Below, piece by piece: positions 48,983 through 56,590 of a DNA stretch of 64,000 nt. Positions within the stretch are counted from its first letter, which is position 1. Each line of letters starts with the position of its first letter. The DNA is from Myxococcus eversor (GTDB taxonomy: Bacteria; Myxococcota; Myxococcia; Myxococcales; Myxococcaceae). The stretch covers positions 62,001 to 126,000 of the forward strand of contig NZ_JAAIXY010000004.1 in the NCBI RefSeq assembly GCF_010894455.1, written 5' to 3'. The notes under the pieces are model-generated. The model was not told where the DNA came from. It worked only from the letters and a program-made list of their open reading frames with translations, and did not search any database. A program made the position numbers and the translations under genes.

Positions 48983-49663
48983 CTAGCGGCTCGCGTTGGC
49001 GTCCTTGCCGTTGAGCCACAGGCCGAGCTGCGTGCCGGTGCGGCCCTCGGTGACGATGAGCCCGTCGATGCGGGCCGTCACGCCGAAGTTCTTCCCGCCG
49101 CCCTTCTTCGGCAGCGACCACACGCCCTGCGGCGTGAAGACGACCTGGGCGCGCACCCCGCGCATGGAGAACATGCGGGAGAAGATCTGGCCGTTCCACC
49201 CGTCCGGCAGCATCCCGGTGACGGTGAGGTAGGGCAGCACGGGGTTGCCATTGCCATCCGACTTCTTCGGGGCGCCGTGAGTCATGGCGTAGCGGCCCCC
49301 CGGGAAGAACGGGGTGATGTTGATGGTGTACTCGCCCGTGACCGGGGAGTACGGGCCCGGCGACAGCATGCCGGCGTCGTCCTCCACGACAATCATGTAG
49401 AGCTGCTTGCCCTGGTACTTCTTGCGGAACGCCTCCGCGTCGGACTTGCACTTCGCGTCCACCAGCGCCCCTTCACACGCGCCGATGTACTTCTCCAGGA
49501 AGGCCCCCAGGCCGCCCAGGGGCTCCGAGTCGTCGCGCAGCTTGGCGAAGCGCGCGTCCACGTCGGCCAGGGCCAGGGTGGGCAGGAGGAGGGCGGCGAC
49601 GGCGACCAGAAGGCGGCTCAAGGCGAGGAACTCCAGGGCTTGGGGGAGGCTGGATGGTGCCAT
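48983..49663 (-). CDS. Exported protein of unknown function
   Basis: A 226-residue protein with an N-terminal signal peptide (LLVAVAALLLPTLALA, cleavage near residue 34). The mature part has a Cys pair (CEGALVDAKC) that could form a disulfide, and beta-rich sequence including MIVVEDDAGML, YTINITPFFPGGRYAMTHGAP and GVRAQVVFTPQG. I recognise no catalytic motif. It converges with the HtrA-like protease gene (21 bp between) and is divergent from the PilZ gene, with the repeat cluster at 49711-49750 between them. Confidence 0.72.
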   Translation of the reverse strand: MAPSSLPQALEFLALSRLLVAVAALLLPTLALADVDARFAKLRDDSEPLGGLGAFLEKYIGACEGALVDAKCKSDAEAFRKKYQGKQLYMIVVEDDAGMLSPGPYSPVTGEYTINITPFFPGGRYAMTHGAPKKSDGNGNPVLPYLTVTGMLPDGWNGQIFSRMFSMRGVRAQVVFTPQGVWSLPKKGGGKNFGVTARIDGLIVTEGRTGTQLGLWLNGKDANASR

Positions 49664-49710
49664 GTCCCGGAAAATCCTGGGGATGCCTTCTCGTAGGTGG
49701 GTGGGGGTGG

Positions 49711-49750
49711 ATGTAGGTAAATAAATTGCCTACATATGGCTACCATGTAG
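49711..49750. promoter_or_regulatory. Three ATGTAG elements in an A/T-rich patch before the PilZ gene
   Basis: ATGTAG at 49711-49716 and 49745-49750 in direct orientation, with CTACAT at 49730-49735 inverted between them. The patch (TAAATAAATT) is strikingly A/T-rich for this DNA. It lies between two divergent genes and looks like a multi-site operator overlapping a promoter; no clean -35/-10 pair was found. Confidence 0.5.
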
Positions 49751-49789
49751 GGTGTGCCTGTCACCACCTGTTGCCGGGAGGCACCCCCA

Positions 49790-50149
49790 GTGTTCGAGCG
49801 TCCCCAAGAGCGTCGTACCCACCTGCGCTTCGACAAGGTCTTCACCGTCTACCTCACCACCCAGGACGGGATGATGAGGGGCGTCGGTCGCAACATCAGC
49901 GCTCGCGGGATGTTCGTGGAAGTCCGGGATCAGGTCGGGCTCGGAGAAAAGCTGAAGGTGACGTTCGCCGGCGAGGACGGCACGGAGATGACCTGCCTGT
50001 GCGAGGTCCGCTACCAGGTGGCGCTGGCGTTTGGCCGCAAGGACGGGCGCGAGGGCAGCAGTCGCGGGGTGGGCCTGCGAATCGTTGCGTACGAGACGCA
50101 CGACGACGCGCCCCTGCTCCTGGTGGACCGCGAGCGGGTGATGCACTGA
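49790..50149 (+). CDS. PilZ-domain protein, probable c-di-GMP effector
   Basis: A single-domain PilZ protein of 119 residues. The cyclic-di-GMP motifs are complete: RRTHLR (RxxxR) at residues 8-13 and NISARGMFVE (D/N-x-S-x-x-G) near 35-44. The rest of the barrel follows (VTFAGEDGTEMTCLCEVRY, GVGLRIVAYE). GTG 49790 is preferred over GTG 49754 because GGGAGG lies at the right distance and the domain begins directly after. PilZ proteins commonly tune motility and exopolysaccharide; its partner is unknown. A terminator follows about 100 bp after the stop. Confidence 0.88.
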   Translation: MFERPQERRTHLRFDKVFTVYLTTQDGMMRGVGRNISARGMFVEVRDQVGLGEKLKVTFAGEDGTEMTCLCEVRYQVALAFGRKDGREGSSRGVGLRIVAYETHDDAPLLLVDRERVMH

Positions 50150-50245
50150 GGTTTCGAGTGGGGGCCCGGAAGGGCCCGGGTGGCCCGACGCTCCCGTGAC
50201 TGGGGGCCGCGACGGCCGTCTTCCGAGGCACCCACCACGCATGAC

Positions 50246-50289
50246 AAGGGCACGGTCCTCGGAAAGTGAGGAGCCGTGCCCTTGGTGTT
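50246..50289 (+). terminator. Terminator after the PilZ gene
   Basis: AAGGGCACGG-t-CCTC pairs with GAGG-a-gCCGTGCCCTT (14 bp with small bulges), followed by GGTGTTT. On the minus strand no T-run follows. It lies between PilZ and the convergent glutamate dehydrogenase gene and could serve both. The rest of the 164-bp gap holds nothing else. Confidence 0.65.
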
Positions 50290-50313
50290 TCAGGGGCGCA
50301 GGTGCGCTGAGGC

Positions 50314-51864
50314 CTACTGGGAGAAACCCTCGAGGAGGTAGTGGGCCTCGATGCGCTTGAGCGCGAGGATCATCGCGGCGCAGCGGGTGTCCACGGGCTC
50401 GCCGGCGCAGTAGCCGCGGCTGTCGTGCATGTCCGTCTTGCGCGGCGTGTTGCGGGAGATGTCGCGGATGATGCGGTAGTTGCGCTTCATCGCGCGCTCC
50501 AGGCGCTGGTCGACCTCGGCCTCGCTCCAGCGCTCCATGCGCTTGTTCTGGATCCACTCGTAGTAGCTCACCGTCACGCCGCCGGCGTTGGCGATGATGT
50601 CCGGAATCATCTCGATGCCGCGCTTCTGGAGGACGCGGTCGGCTTCCGGGGTGGTGGGGCCGTTGGCGCCCTCGGCGATGAGCTTGACCTTGAGGCGCTC
50701 GGCGATGTCGGCGGTGATTTCGCCACCCAGCGCGGCGGGCAGGAGGATGTCGGCCTGCACGTCCCAGAGGTCCTTCTTCTCGATCTTCTGGGCGCCGGGG
50801 AAGCCCAGCACGCTGCGCTTGAGGTTCTTCGGGTCCTGGACGTAGGCGGCCAGGGCCTGCACGTCGATGCCGTCACCGTTGTAGATGGTGCCGTCGGAGT
50901 CGTTGACGGCCAGGAGGCGCGCGCCCATGCCGCCCAGGATGATGGCGGCGTGGCTGCCCACGTTGCCGAAGCCCTGGAGGACGAACGTCTTGCCCTTCAC
51001 GCTCTCGCCGCGGTCCGCGTAGTAGTCCTCGATGCAGAACGCGACGCCCTGACCGGTGGCCTTGCCGCGGCCCTCGGAGCCGCCGATGCGCACGTCCTTG
51101 CCGGTGACGATGCCGCGCAGGTTGTGGCGCTCGCGCTCACCGTCGGAGAACTGGCGGTACAGCAGGGCCATGATCTCCGGGTTGGTGCCCACGTCGGGGG
51201 CGGGGATGTCGATGTTCGGCCCGATGAGGCTCTTGAGCCGGTACATGAAGCGCAGGGTGATGGCCTCCAGCTCCTCGCGGCCGTACTCGCGCGGGTCGAT
51301 CTGGATGCCGCCCTTGCCGCCGCCGAAGGGCACTTCCGCGATGGCCGTCTTCCAGGTCATCTCCGCGGCCAGGGCCTTGAAGAGGTCCAGGGACACCTCG
51401 CGGTGGTAGCGCAGGCCGCCCTTGTAGGGGCCACGGGCCTGGTTGTGCTGGACGCGGTAGGCCTTGAAGCGCTGGGACTCACCGGGGACGAGCTGGTAGA
51501 CCTTGCCGTCCGGCAGGCGCAGGTGGCCCTGGCGGATGGCGACGTCGGAGCCCAGGAGGGCGCGGCCGTTGAGGATGATGCTGCCGTTGGCGAGCAGCTC
51601 CAGGCCTTCCTTGTTGCGCACCTGCGTCTCGGGCAGGTCGGCGAACGTCTTGGCCCGCTCCGGGATGAGGGGGACGAGGCGATCCTTCAGCTTCGCCGTG
51701 ACGTAGAAGATGTGCTCGTAGTCGGGCTCTTCCAGCTCCAGGCGGACGCGCTTGTCCAGCTTGATGAGGTCCGCCGCCCGATGGAAGATCTCCATCGCCT
51801 CCGTGTAGACGGTGCGCTTCGGCGTGGGCGCCGGGGCGCGCATGAAGTTCTCTTCGCTGGCCAT
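50314..51864 (-). CDS. Glu/Leu/Phe/Val dehydrogenase family (glutamate dehydrogenase)
   Basis: A 516-residue amino-acid dehydrogenase interconverting glutamate and 2-oxoglutarate with NAD(P). Core motifs: GPYKGGLRYHREVSLDLFKALA, the substrate region AEVPFGGGKGGIQ with active-site Lys, DIPAPDVGTNPEIM with the catalytic Asp, the Rossmann loop LQGFGNVGSHAA, and NGPTTPEAD and NAGGVTVSYYEW. About 70 extra residues precede the core compared with the usual 420-450-residue enzyme, and the C-terminus is also extended. AAGGAG is 11 nt before the ATG. It has its own promoter and convergent neighbour PilZ. Specificity for Glu over other amino acids is the family default, not shown here. Confidence 0.92.
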   Translation of the reverse strand: MASEENFMRAPAPTPKRTVYTEAMEIFHRAADLIKLDKRVRLELEEPDYEHIFYVTAKLKDRLVPLIPERAKTFADLPETQVRNKEGLELLANGSIILNGRALLGSDVAIRQGHLRLPDGKVYQLVPGESQRFKAYRVQHNQARGPYKGGLRYHREVSLDLFKALAAEMTWKTAIAEVPFGGGKGGIQIDPREYGREELEAITLRFMYRLKSLIGPNIDIPAPDVGTNPEIMALLYRQFSDGERERHNLRGIVTGKDVRIGGSEGRGKATGQGVAFCIEDYYADRGESVKGKTFVLQGFGNVGSHAAIILGGMGARLLAVNDSDGTIYNGDGIDVQALAAYVQDPKNLKRSVLGFPGAQKIEKKDLWDVQADILLPAALGGEITADIAERLKVKLIAEGANGPTTPEADRVLQKRGIEMIPDIIANAGGVTVSYYEWIQNKRMERWSEAEVDQRLERAMKRNYRIIRDISRNTPRKTDMHDSRGYCAGEPVDTRCAAMILALKRIEAHYLLEGFSQ

Positions 51865-51926
51865 GGTGAAAGTGGCTCCTTGTGGTCCCAGCCACAGGGG
51901 GCCGGGGACGCGGGGATAGCGGCGCC

Positions 51927-51956
51927 CTTATGCGCATATGCGAAACAGGGGGTCAA
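51927..51956 (-). promoter_or_regulatory. Promoter of the glutamate dehydrogenase gene with central palindrome
   Basis: Minus strand TTGACC (51956-51951), 18-bp spacer and CATAAG (51932-51927), about 60 bp before the ATG. The spacer contains a perfect 10-bp palindrome CGCATATGCG (51933-51942), well placed for a repressor or activator. Confidence 0.55.
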
Positions 51957-52132
51957 CCGCCGAGGCGCCCCCTGGCCATCCCGAAAAGCGGAGCGATGAC
52001 GGGGACTTATGGCAACGCGCTGTGTCACCAGGGGCGGATGCACCGTGTCATGGCTGTCACGGTGACGGGGCCGTTCGTTGGTGTTCGAAGCAGGGTGTCC
52101 GAAACCAAAAAGAGGGGGCACATCATTTCTCC

Positions 52133-52161
52133 TTGCCCCACCCGGAGCGCGATGGTACTCA
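52133..52161 (+). promoter_or_regulatory. Weak promoter candidate for the tRNA gene
   Basis: TTGCCC (52133-52138), 17 bp, TACTCA (52156-52161), 14 bp before the mature tRNA. Position fits a tRNA promoter but the -10 match is poor. Confidence 0.35.
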
Positions 52162-52175
52162 GCGCGCCGCCTTGC

Positions 52176-52250
<75 letters not shown>

Positions 52251-52260
52251 AACAGTGAAA

Positions 52261-52299
52261 AGGGTCGGTTGCCGCGAGGCAGCCGGCCCTTTTTGTTTT
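52261..52299 (+). terminator. Strong intrinsic terminator of tRNA-Thr
   Basis: GGGTCGGTTGC pairs with GCAGCCGGCCC (11 bp with two G-U pairs) around CGCGAG, followed by TTTTTGTTTT. It is the clearest terminator of the window. Confidence 0.92.
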
Positions 52300-52627
52300 C
52301 GGGGCTGTTGGCCCACCTGGCGGGTCCAGCGGGACGGTCGGCGGGTCCTACACCGGCACCGGGCGTCTGGCCGCCGACCTACGGGAGCCCGTCCATGGCG
52401 TGGACCCCGGCTCGCGAGGAGTCGAATTGGGGCCTCCAGGCGCCCCAGGTCCTCTTCGAGCACGGTCCCAGGGGGCTCGGCCTGAACGACGGAAAGCCGT
52501 GCACGCCGTTGGGATGAGGCAGGCCCCATGGCCTGGACCACCGACACCCTGGCAGGGGGGGCCAGGCATCCACTCCGAAGCCACGATGCAACTCCCTCTG
52601 TTTCTGGGAGGCATTGATGACGATTTC
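52300..52627. other. Gap without a recognised gene
   Basis: About 330 bp after the tRNA terminator. Open frames are present but show no codon bias or family sequence and carry no ribosome site. A short stretch (GCCAGGCATCCAC at about 52560) recurs at about 56465, just before the toxin gene, which supports a duplicated boundary. No RNA, repeat array or insertion sequence was found. Confidence 0.5.
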
Positions 52628-52693
52628 ATGGAGTTCATTGCGCGGGTGCTTGTGAGCCTTTGGCGGAGTGTCTGCGAAAGCAACATTCCGTGA
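52628..52693 (+). pseudogene. Orphan 5' fragment of a SitA-type toxin gene
   Basis: ATG plus 20 codons (MEFIARVLVSLWRSVCE...) and a stop. The first 36 bases match the start of the toxin gene at 56591 at 31 of 36 positions, including an unbroken CTTGTGAGCCTTTGG, and the surrounding preceding bases are also similar. The lipobox is damaged (RSVC for STGC) and no toxin body follows. It looks like the leader left by a deletion or by cassette exchange, about 4 kb before the intact copy. Confidence 0.6.
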
Positions 52694-52814
52694 GGGTTTG
52701 TAACCTCAAGGGACACATGCCGCCGCGCGTCGCGCTCTGTTTCCGCGAGGTTCGGCCCGGCCGCGCCCTTGCAGCCTTGTCTCAATCCCACAACGTTTCA
52801 CCCTCGGAGTTCGC

Positions 52815-55800
52815 ATGAGACGCAGAAGACTCATCGCATCTTCATCGCCACCGAACCGTCCAGCGCTCCTGGGGGTGCTGCTCGCGTCCTCGCTGTTCGC
52901 TGTCACAGCAGAGGCTGCCGACCTCAAGGTCATGACCCTGGGGCTCGGCTCGGGTTCCATCACCGGGACAGGAATCACCTGCAACACCAGCGGTGGTGAC
53001 TGTGACGAATCCTTCGGGTCGACCACCGTGACGCTCACGGCCGCGCCCGCGGCGGGTTCAACCTTCGGCGGCTGGAACACCGACGCGGATGCGGACCTGC
53101 TGTCCACGCCAGACTGCACGGGGATGTCGCTGACCTGCACCTTTTCGACGGGCGTGGCCCGGTCGGTGAAGGCGGTCTTCAACCTCTCGCCCGGCACCAT
53201 CAATCCGCTCGTGGCCGCCGACCCGACCGCGATCACCCCCGAGGAGATCGACACGTACCTGGGCGACCCCGCCAACGCGAACACCAACACCGTGGCGCGC
53301 TTCGTCAGCGCGCTGCCCGTCCAGTACCGGCAGAGCGCCATCCTGATGACGCGTTCGGAGAGCCTGCAGACGGGCACCGCGGAGCATCCGCGCATCCTGC
53401 TCTCGAGTATCAACGCGAAGTCTGTCTTCTCCATCGGGCCGGTCCAACATTCCGCATATCCGGGCTCGCACCCGGACGTCATCGAGTACATGCAGTGGGA
53501 CGCGGCCACGAAGAACTTCCGCTTCCATGAAATCATCCTGGCGCCCATCCCGGCGATGGGCACCATCCCGCCGCGCACGCGTCACATCGAGAAGGACGAC
53601 GGGAAGTGCTCGAGCTGTCACTCGACCCGGAACGTGGTCAACACGTCGGACATCCCGGGCACGGACGGCTTGCCCGTGGGTGTCATCAAGACGAAGAACA
53701 AGCCCAACTGGGACCCGTATGACAGTTGGGGCGGGATGCTCCCTTTCAATCGGGATCGTCTGTATCAGGGCTCGTTGGACACGGCCGCGTTCCGCAGGCT
53801 CTACAATCCCTGGACGTGGCGGACCAACCCCGCGATCCGATCGCTGGTGGAGCAGTTGAGCCTGCAGCCTCCGGGGGTGCCGACGGCCGACCGCATCACC
53901 CGCTTCCGGGGCGGCGCGAACGACGGGACGCCTCGGTTGTCGTTTGACACGACTTTTCCGGTGACGGTCGAGCCGGCCCCGGTGGGCTCCGTTGCTTCCG
54001 TCAGCACGGCGTACACGTTCAACAATGCGACCGCGGGCGCGCCCACCTCCGTCACGCGTGGAGGGTCCTTCGTCACGCTCTTCCACCTCTCTCAATTCAC
54101 CGATGGCGAGGGGCGAGGCGTCCAGCTCTTCGACCTCGCGGGAGGGCTCGACGGCAACCTCAACCAGCAACGGGTCGCGGACGAACTCGCGAGTCACCGT
54201 TGGGCCACGGGCAACGTGTTCATCGATCCACGGCCGGTGGCGCTGGCCATTACCAAGGGCTGCTTCAGCATCGACACGGTGGGCAACCAGGTCATCAGCT
54301 CTTCAGGACCCCTGACGTTCAGTCAGGCGTTCTTCACGGCGCGACACAACGGCCTGGGCATCAACGCCGTGTTCAGCGACACCCAGTCGCGCACCAAGAG
54401 CGTGCCTCGCAGGAAGGTCGACATCCAGAAGTTCAACCTCGACCGGACCGGAGACCTGTACACCCTCACGACCTTGCCGACGGTGAATGGCCTCGTCCAG
54501 CAGCATGGCGCCGCGACCAGCGCGGGGACGAGCACCTCGCTCACCCGGCTGCGTCAGGAGGTGTTCCGCCGTCCGATTGACCTGGGCGTTCCCGATGGGA
54601 CGACGATGGGCGGCATCTTCGTCGACCGGGAGATCTACGGGAACACGACGCGTGTCGCCCTGTACCGCTACTTCCTCGAGCCGCTCGGTGTCTCGGTGGA
54701 CAAGTGGTCCATGGGCGTGCGCGGCCGGTCGCGCACCTATGCCTTCGCCGATGTCTTCTCTTCGTATACGAGCACGCTCCAGTCGGCACTCGAGGCCAAC
54801 CTGACCGCGGACCCGTTCCCCGGCCTCGCGTCGTTCACCTGCGCCAACCTGATTCCGGCCGTGAACACCTCGCTGTCCTCGCTGCCCCCGACGAACGCCG
54901 TGCCGACGTACACGGACGTGCAGCGCATCTTCAACAAGAGCTGCGTCGAGTGCCACGGCGGGCTCGACTACCCGCCGTACAAGAACTACGGGACGTTCCT
55001 GAACCTCGCCGAGAATCAGGTCGGTCCCGGCGTGGACCCGCTCGCGCAGTCGTATTCCCTCGCGCAGCCCATGGCGACGAGCCTGTCGGGGCCTCTGTAT
55101 GATCGGATCACCCGCACGTCGGAAGGCTGCCCGTCCGGGATGATGCCCTGTGGTGGGCCTCCGCTGAGCGCGGCGGATGTCGACACGATCCGGCGCTGGA
55201 TTCAGGGTGGCAATCCCTCCACGTGGGGAGACCCGCATCTGACGACGATTGATGGTGTGCGCTACGACTTCCAGAGCGCCGGCGAGTTCGTGCTGCTGCG
55301 CGATCCGGGGTCGGAGATCCAGGCACGGCACACCCCCGTGCAGACCGAAGGGCCCGTGGGACCGGACGAGCACACCGGACTCACCTCGTGCGTGAGCATC
55401 ATGACGGCGGTGGCGGTGCGCGTCGGCTCGCACCGCATCACGTACCAGATGAGCTCCGAGCAGCGAAAGGAGTTGGAGCTGCGCATCGATGGGAAGCTCG
55501 TGCAGCTCGGTACGGAAATCCTGCTCCCCGCCGGAGGCCGTATCGTCCGGACGCCCTCGCAGGGGGGGATCCAGATCGAGTCGCCCGGTGGGGTTCGCAT
55601 CATCATCACCGTCGACTGGTGGTCGTACTACCAGCTCTGGTACATGAACGTCAGCGTGCAGCAGGCTCGCGCCACGCAGGGCTTGCTTGGCCCCATCGCG
55701 CCCGGGAACTGGCTGCCGGAGCTCTCCGATGGGACGCGGCTCGGGCCTCGCCCGACGGACCCGGCGCAGCGATACATCGACCTGTACGAGAAGTTCGAGG

Positions 55801-56393
55801 ATGCCTGGCGGGTGAAGGACAGCACCTCGCTGTTCGACTATGCGCCCGGGTTCTCCACCGCGTCGTACACGATCAAGAGCTGGCCGGAGTACAAGGCGGA
55901 GTCCTGCAAGGTCAACAAGGCGCCCCCCGGGATTCCGGTCATGCAGGCGCTGCCGTCCATTCCGATGAAGGATGCACTGGTGATCTGCCGAGGCGTCCAG
56001 AATGAGGTTCGACGGATGCAGTGCGCGCAGGACGTGGCGGGGACGGGTGACCCGATCTTCGCCAACACGTTCGTGGCGTCCGAGAAGGTCGAAGCCAACA
56101 ACGCTCCAGGAGTCCCAGGGCTGGTGGGTCCGGAGGACATGGCCATTGCTTCCTCGACGGTCACCTTCAAGTGGGCGGGCACCGTCGACAAGGACCAGGA
56201 CACCGTCCTCTACAGGCACTGCGTCTGGAGCGTGAACTCCGCCTTCACCTTCCAGGAGTGTGACAAGCCGACGCGAGAGCTCTCCAGGACGGTGAGGTTG
56301 GAGTCTGGCAGGGACTACTTCTGGAAGGTCATCGCCGAGGACGGCAAGGGCGGCGGTACCGAGAGCAACACGTGGCGCCTGACGGCGAAGTAG
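52815..56393 (+). CDS. Large secreted protein with two c-type heme motifs and a VWD domain
   Basis: A 1,192-residue exported protein. After a signal peptide (LLGVLLASSLFAVTAEA) comes an InlB/bacterial-repeat beta domain (residues about 45-120: CDESFGSTTVTLTAAPAAGSTFGGW). Two CxxCH heme sites follow: CSSCH near residue 265 and CVECH near 710, with the sequence context of di-heme c-type cytochromes (GLDYPPYKNYGTFLNL; CGGPPLSAADVDTIRRWIQGG). From about residue 803, WGDPHLTTIDGVRYDFQSAGEFVLLRD is a von Willebrand factor type D domain. A fibronectin-III-like segment ends the protein (APGVPGLVGPEDMAIASSTVTFKWAG). GGAG precedes the ATG. A redox or surface-adhesion role is plausible; function is unknown. 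Confidence 0.85.
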   Translation: MRRRRLIASSSPPNRPALLGVLLASSLFAVTAEAADLKVMTLGLGSGSITGTGITCNTSGGDCDESFGSTTVTLTAAPAAGSTFGGWNTDADADLLSTPDCTGMSLTCTFSTGVARSVKAVFNLSPGTINPLVAADPTAITPEEIDTYLGDPANANTNTVARFVSALPVQYRQSAILMTRSESLQTGTAEHPRILLSSINAKSVFSIGPVQHSAYPGSHPDVIEYMQWDAATKNFRFHEIILAPIPAMGTIPPRTRHIEKDDGKCSSCHSTRNVVNTSDIPGTDGLPVGVIKTKNKPNWDPYDSWGGMLPFNRDRLYQGSLDTAAFRRLYNPWTWRTNPAIRSLVEQLSLQPPGVPTADRITRFRGGANDGTPRLSFDTTFPVTVEPAPVGSVASVSTAYTFNNATAGAPTSVTRGGSFVTLFHLSQFTDGEGRGVQLFDLAGGLDGNLNQQRVADELASHRWATGNVFIDPRPVALAITKGCFSIDTVGNQVISSSGPLTFSQAFFTARHNGLGINAVFSDTQSRTKSVPRRKVDIQKFNLDRTGDLYTLTTLPTVNGLVQQHGAATSAGTSTSLTRLRQEVFRRPIDLGVPDGTTMGGIFVDREIYGNTTRVALYRYFLEPLGVSVDKWSMGVRGRSRTYAFADVFSSYTSTLQSALEANLTADPFPGLASFTCANLIPAVNTSLSSLPPTNAVPTYTDVQRIFNKSCVECHGGLDYPPYKNYGTFLNLAENQVGPGVDPLAQSYSLAQPMATSLSGPLYDRITRTSEGCPSGMMPCGGPPLSAADVDTIRRWIQGGNPSTWGDPHLTTIDGVRYDFQSAGEFVLLRDPGSEIQARHTPVQTEGPVGPDEHTGLTSCVSIMTAVAVRVGSHRITYQMSSEQRKELELRIDGKLVQLGTEILLPAGGRIVRTPSQGGIQIESPGGVRIIITVDWWSYYQLWYMNVSVQQARATQGLLGPIAPGNWLPELSDGTRLGPRPTDPAQRYIDLYEKFEDAWRVKDSTSLFDYAPGFSTASYTIKSWPEYKAESCKVNKAPPGIPVMQALPSIPMKDALVICRGVQNEVRRMQCAQDVAGTGDPIFANTFVASEKVEANNAPGVPGLVGPEDMAIASSTVTFKWAGTVDKDQDTVLYRHCVWSVNSAFTFQECDKPTRELSRTVRLESGRDYFWKVIAEDGKGGGTESNTWRLTAK

Positions 56394-56418
56394 CCGCCAC
56401 CGCTGAAGGCTGAACAGG

Positions 56419-56455
56419 AAAGGGCCACCTCCACACGTGGGGGGTGGCCCTTTCA
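56419..56455 (+). terminator. Intrinsic terminator after the heme/VWD gene
   Basis: AAAGGGCCACC (56419-56429) pairs perfectly with GGTGGCCCTTT (56443-56453), with extra pairing inside. It ends the large gene and separates it from the toxin operon. The T-run is short. Confidence 0.8.
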
Positions 56456-56590
56456 CCATGGGCGCCAGGCATCCACCAGGCAGGGGGCGTGTGCGGTGGA
56501 TTTGAGCCTCGGAATCCATGTCGAGGCAGACGGACTTTGGAGTAGGAATGCCGCGCCTCCTGATTCCCGGGACGCATGGGTGGGGATTGC

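Noticed and set aside
52300..52627. Attachment site or mobile element next to tRNA-Thr
   Set aside because: tRNA genes are common integration sites and an accessory island follows, but no copy of the tRNA 3' end was found downstream and there is no integrase in the window.
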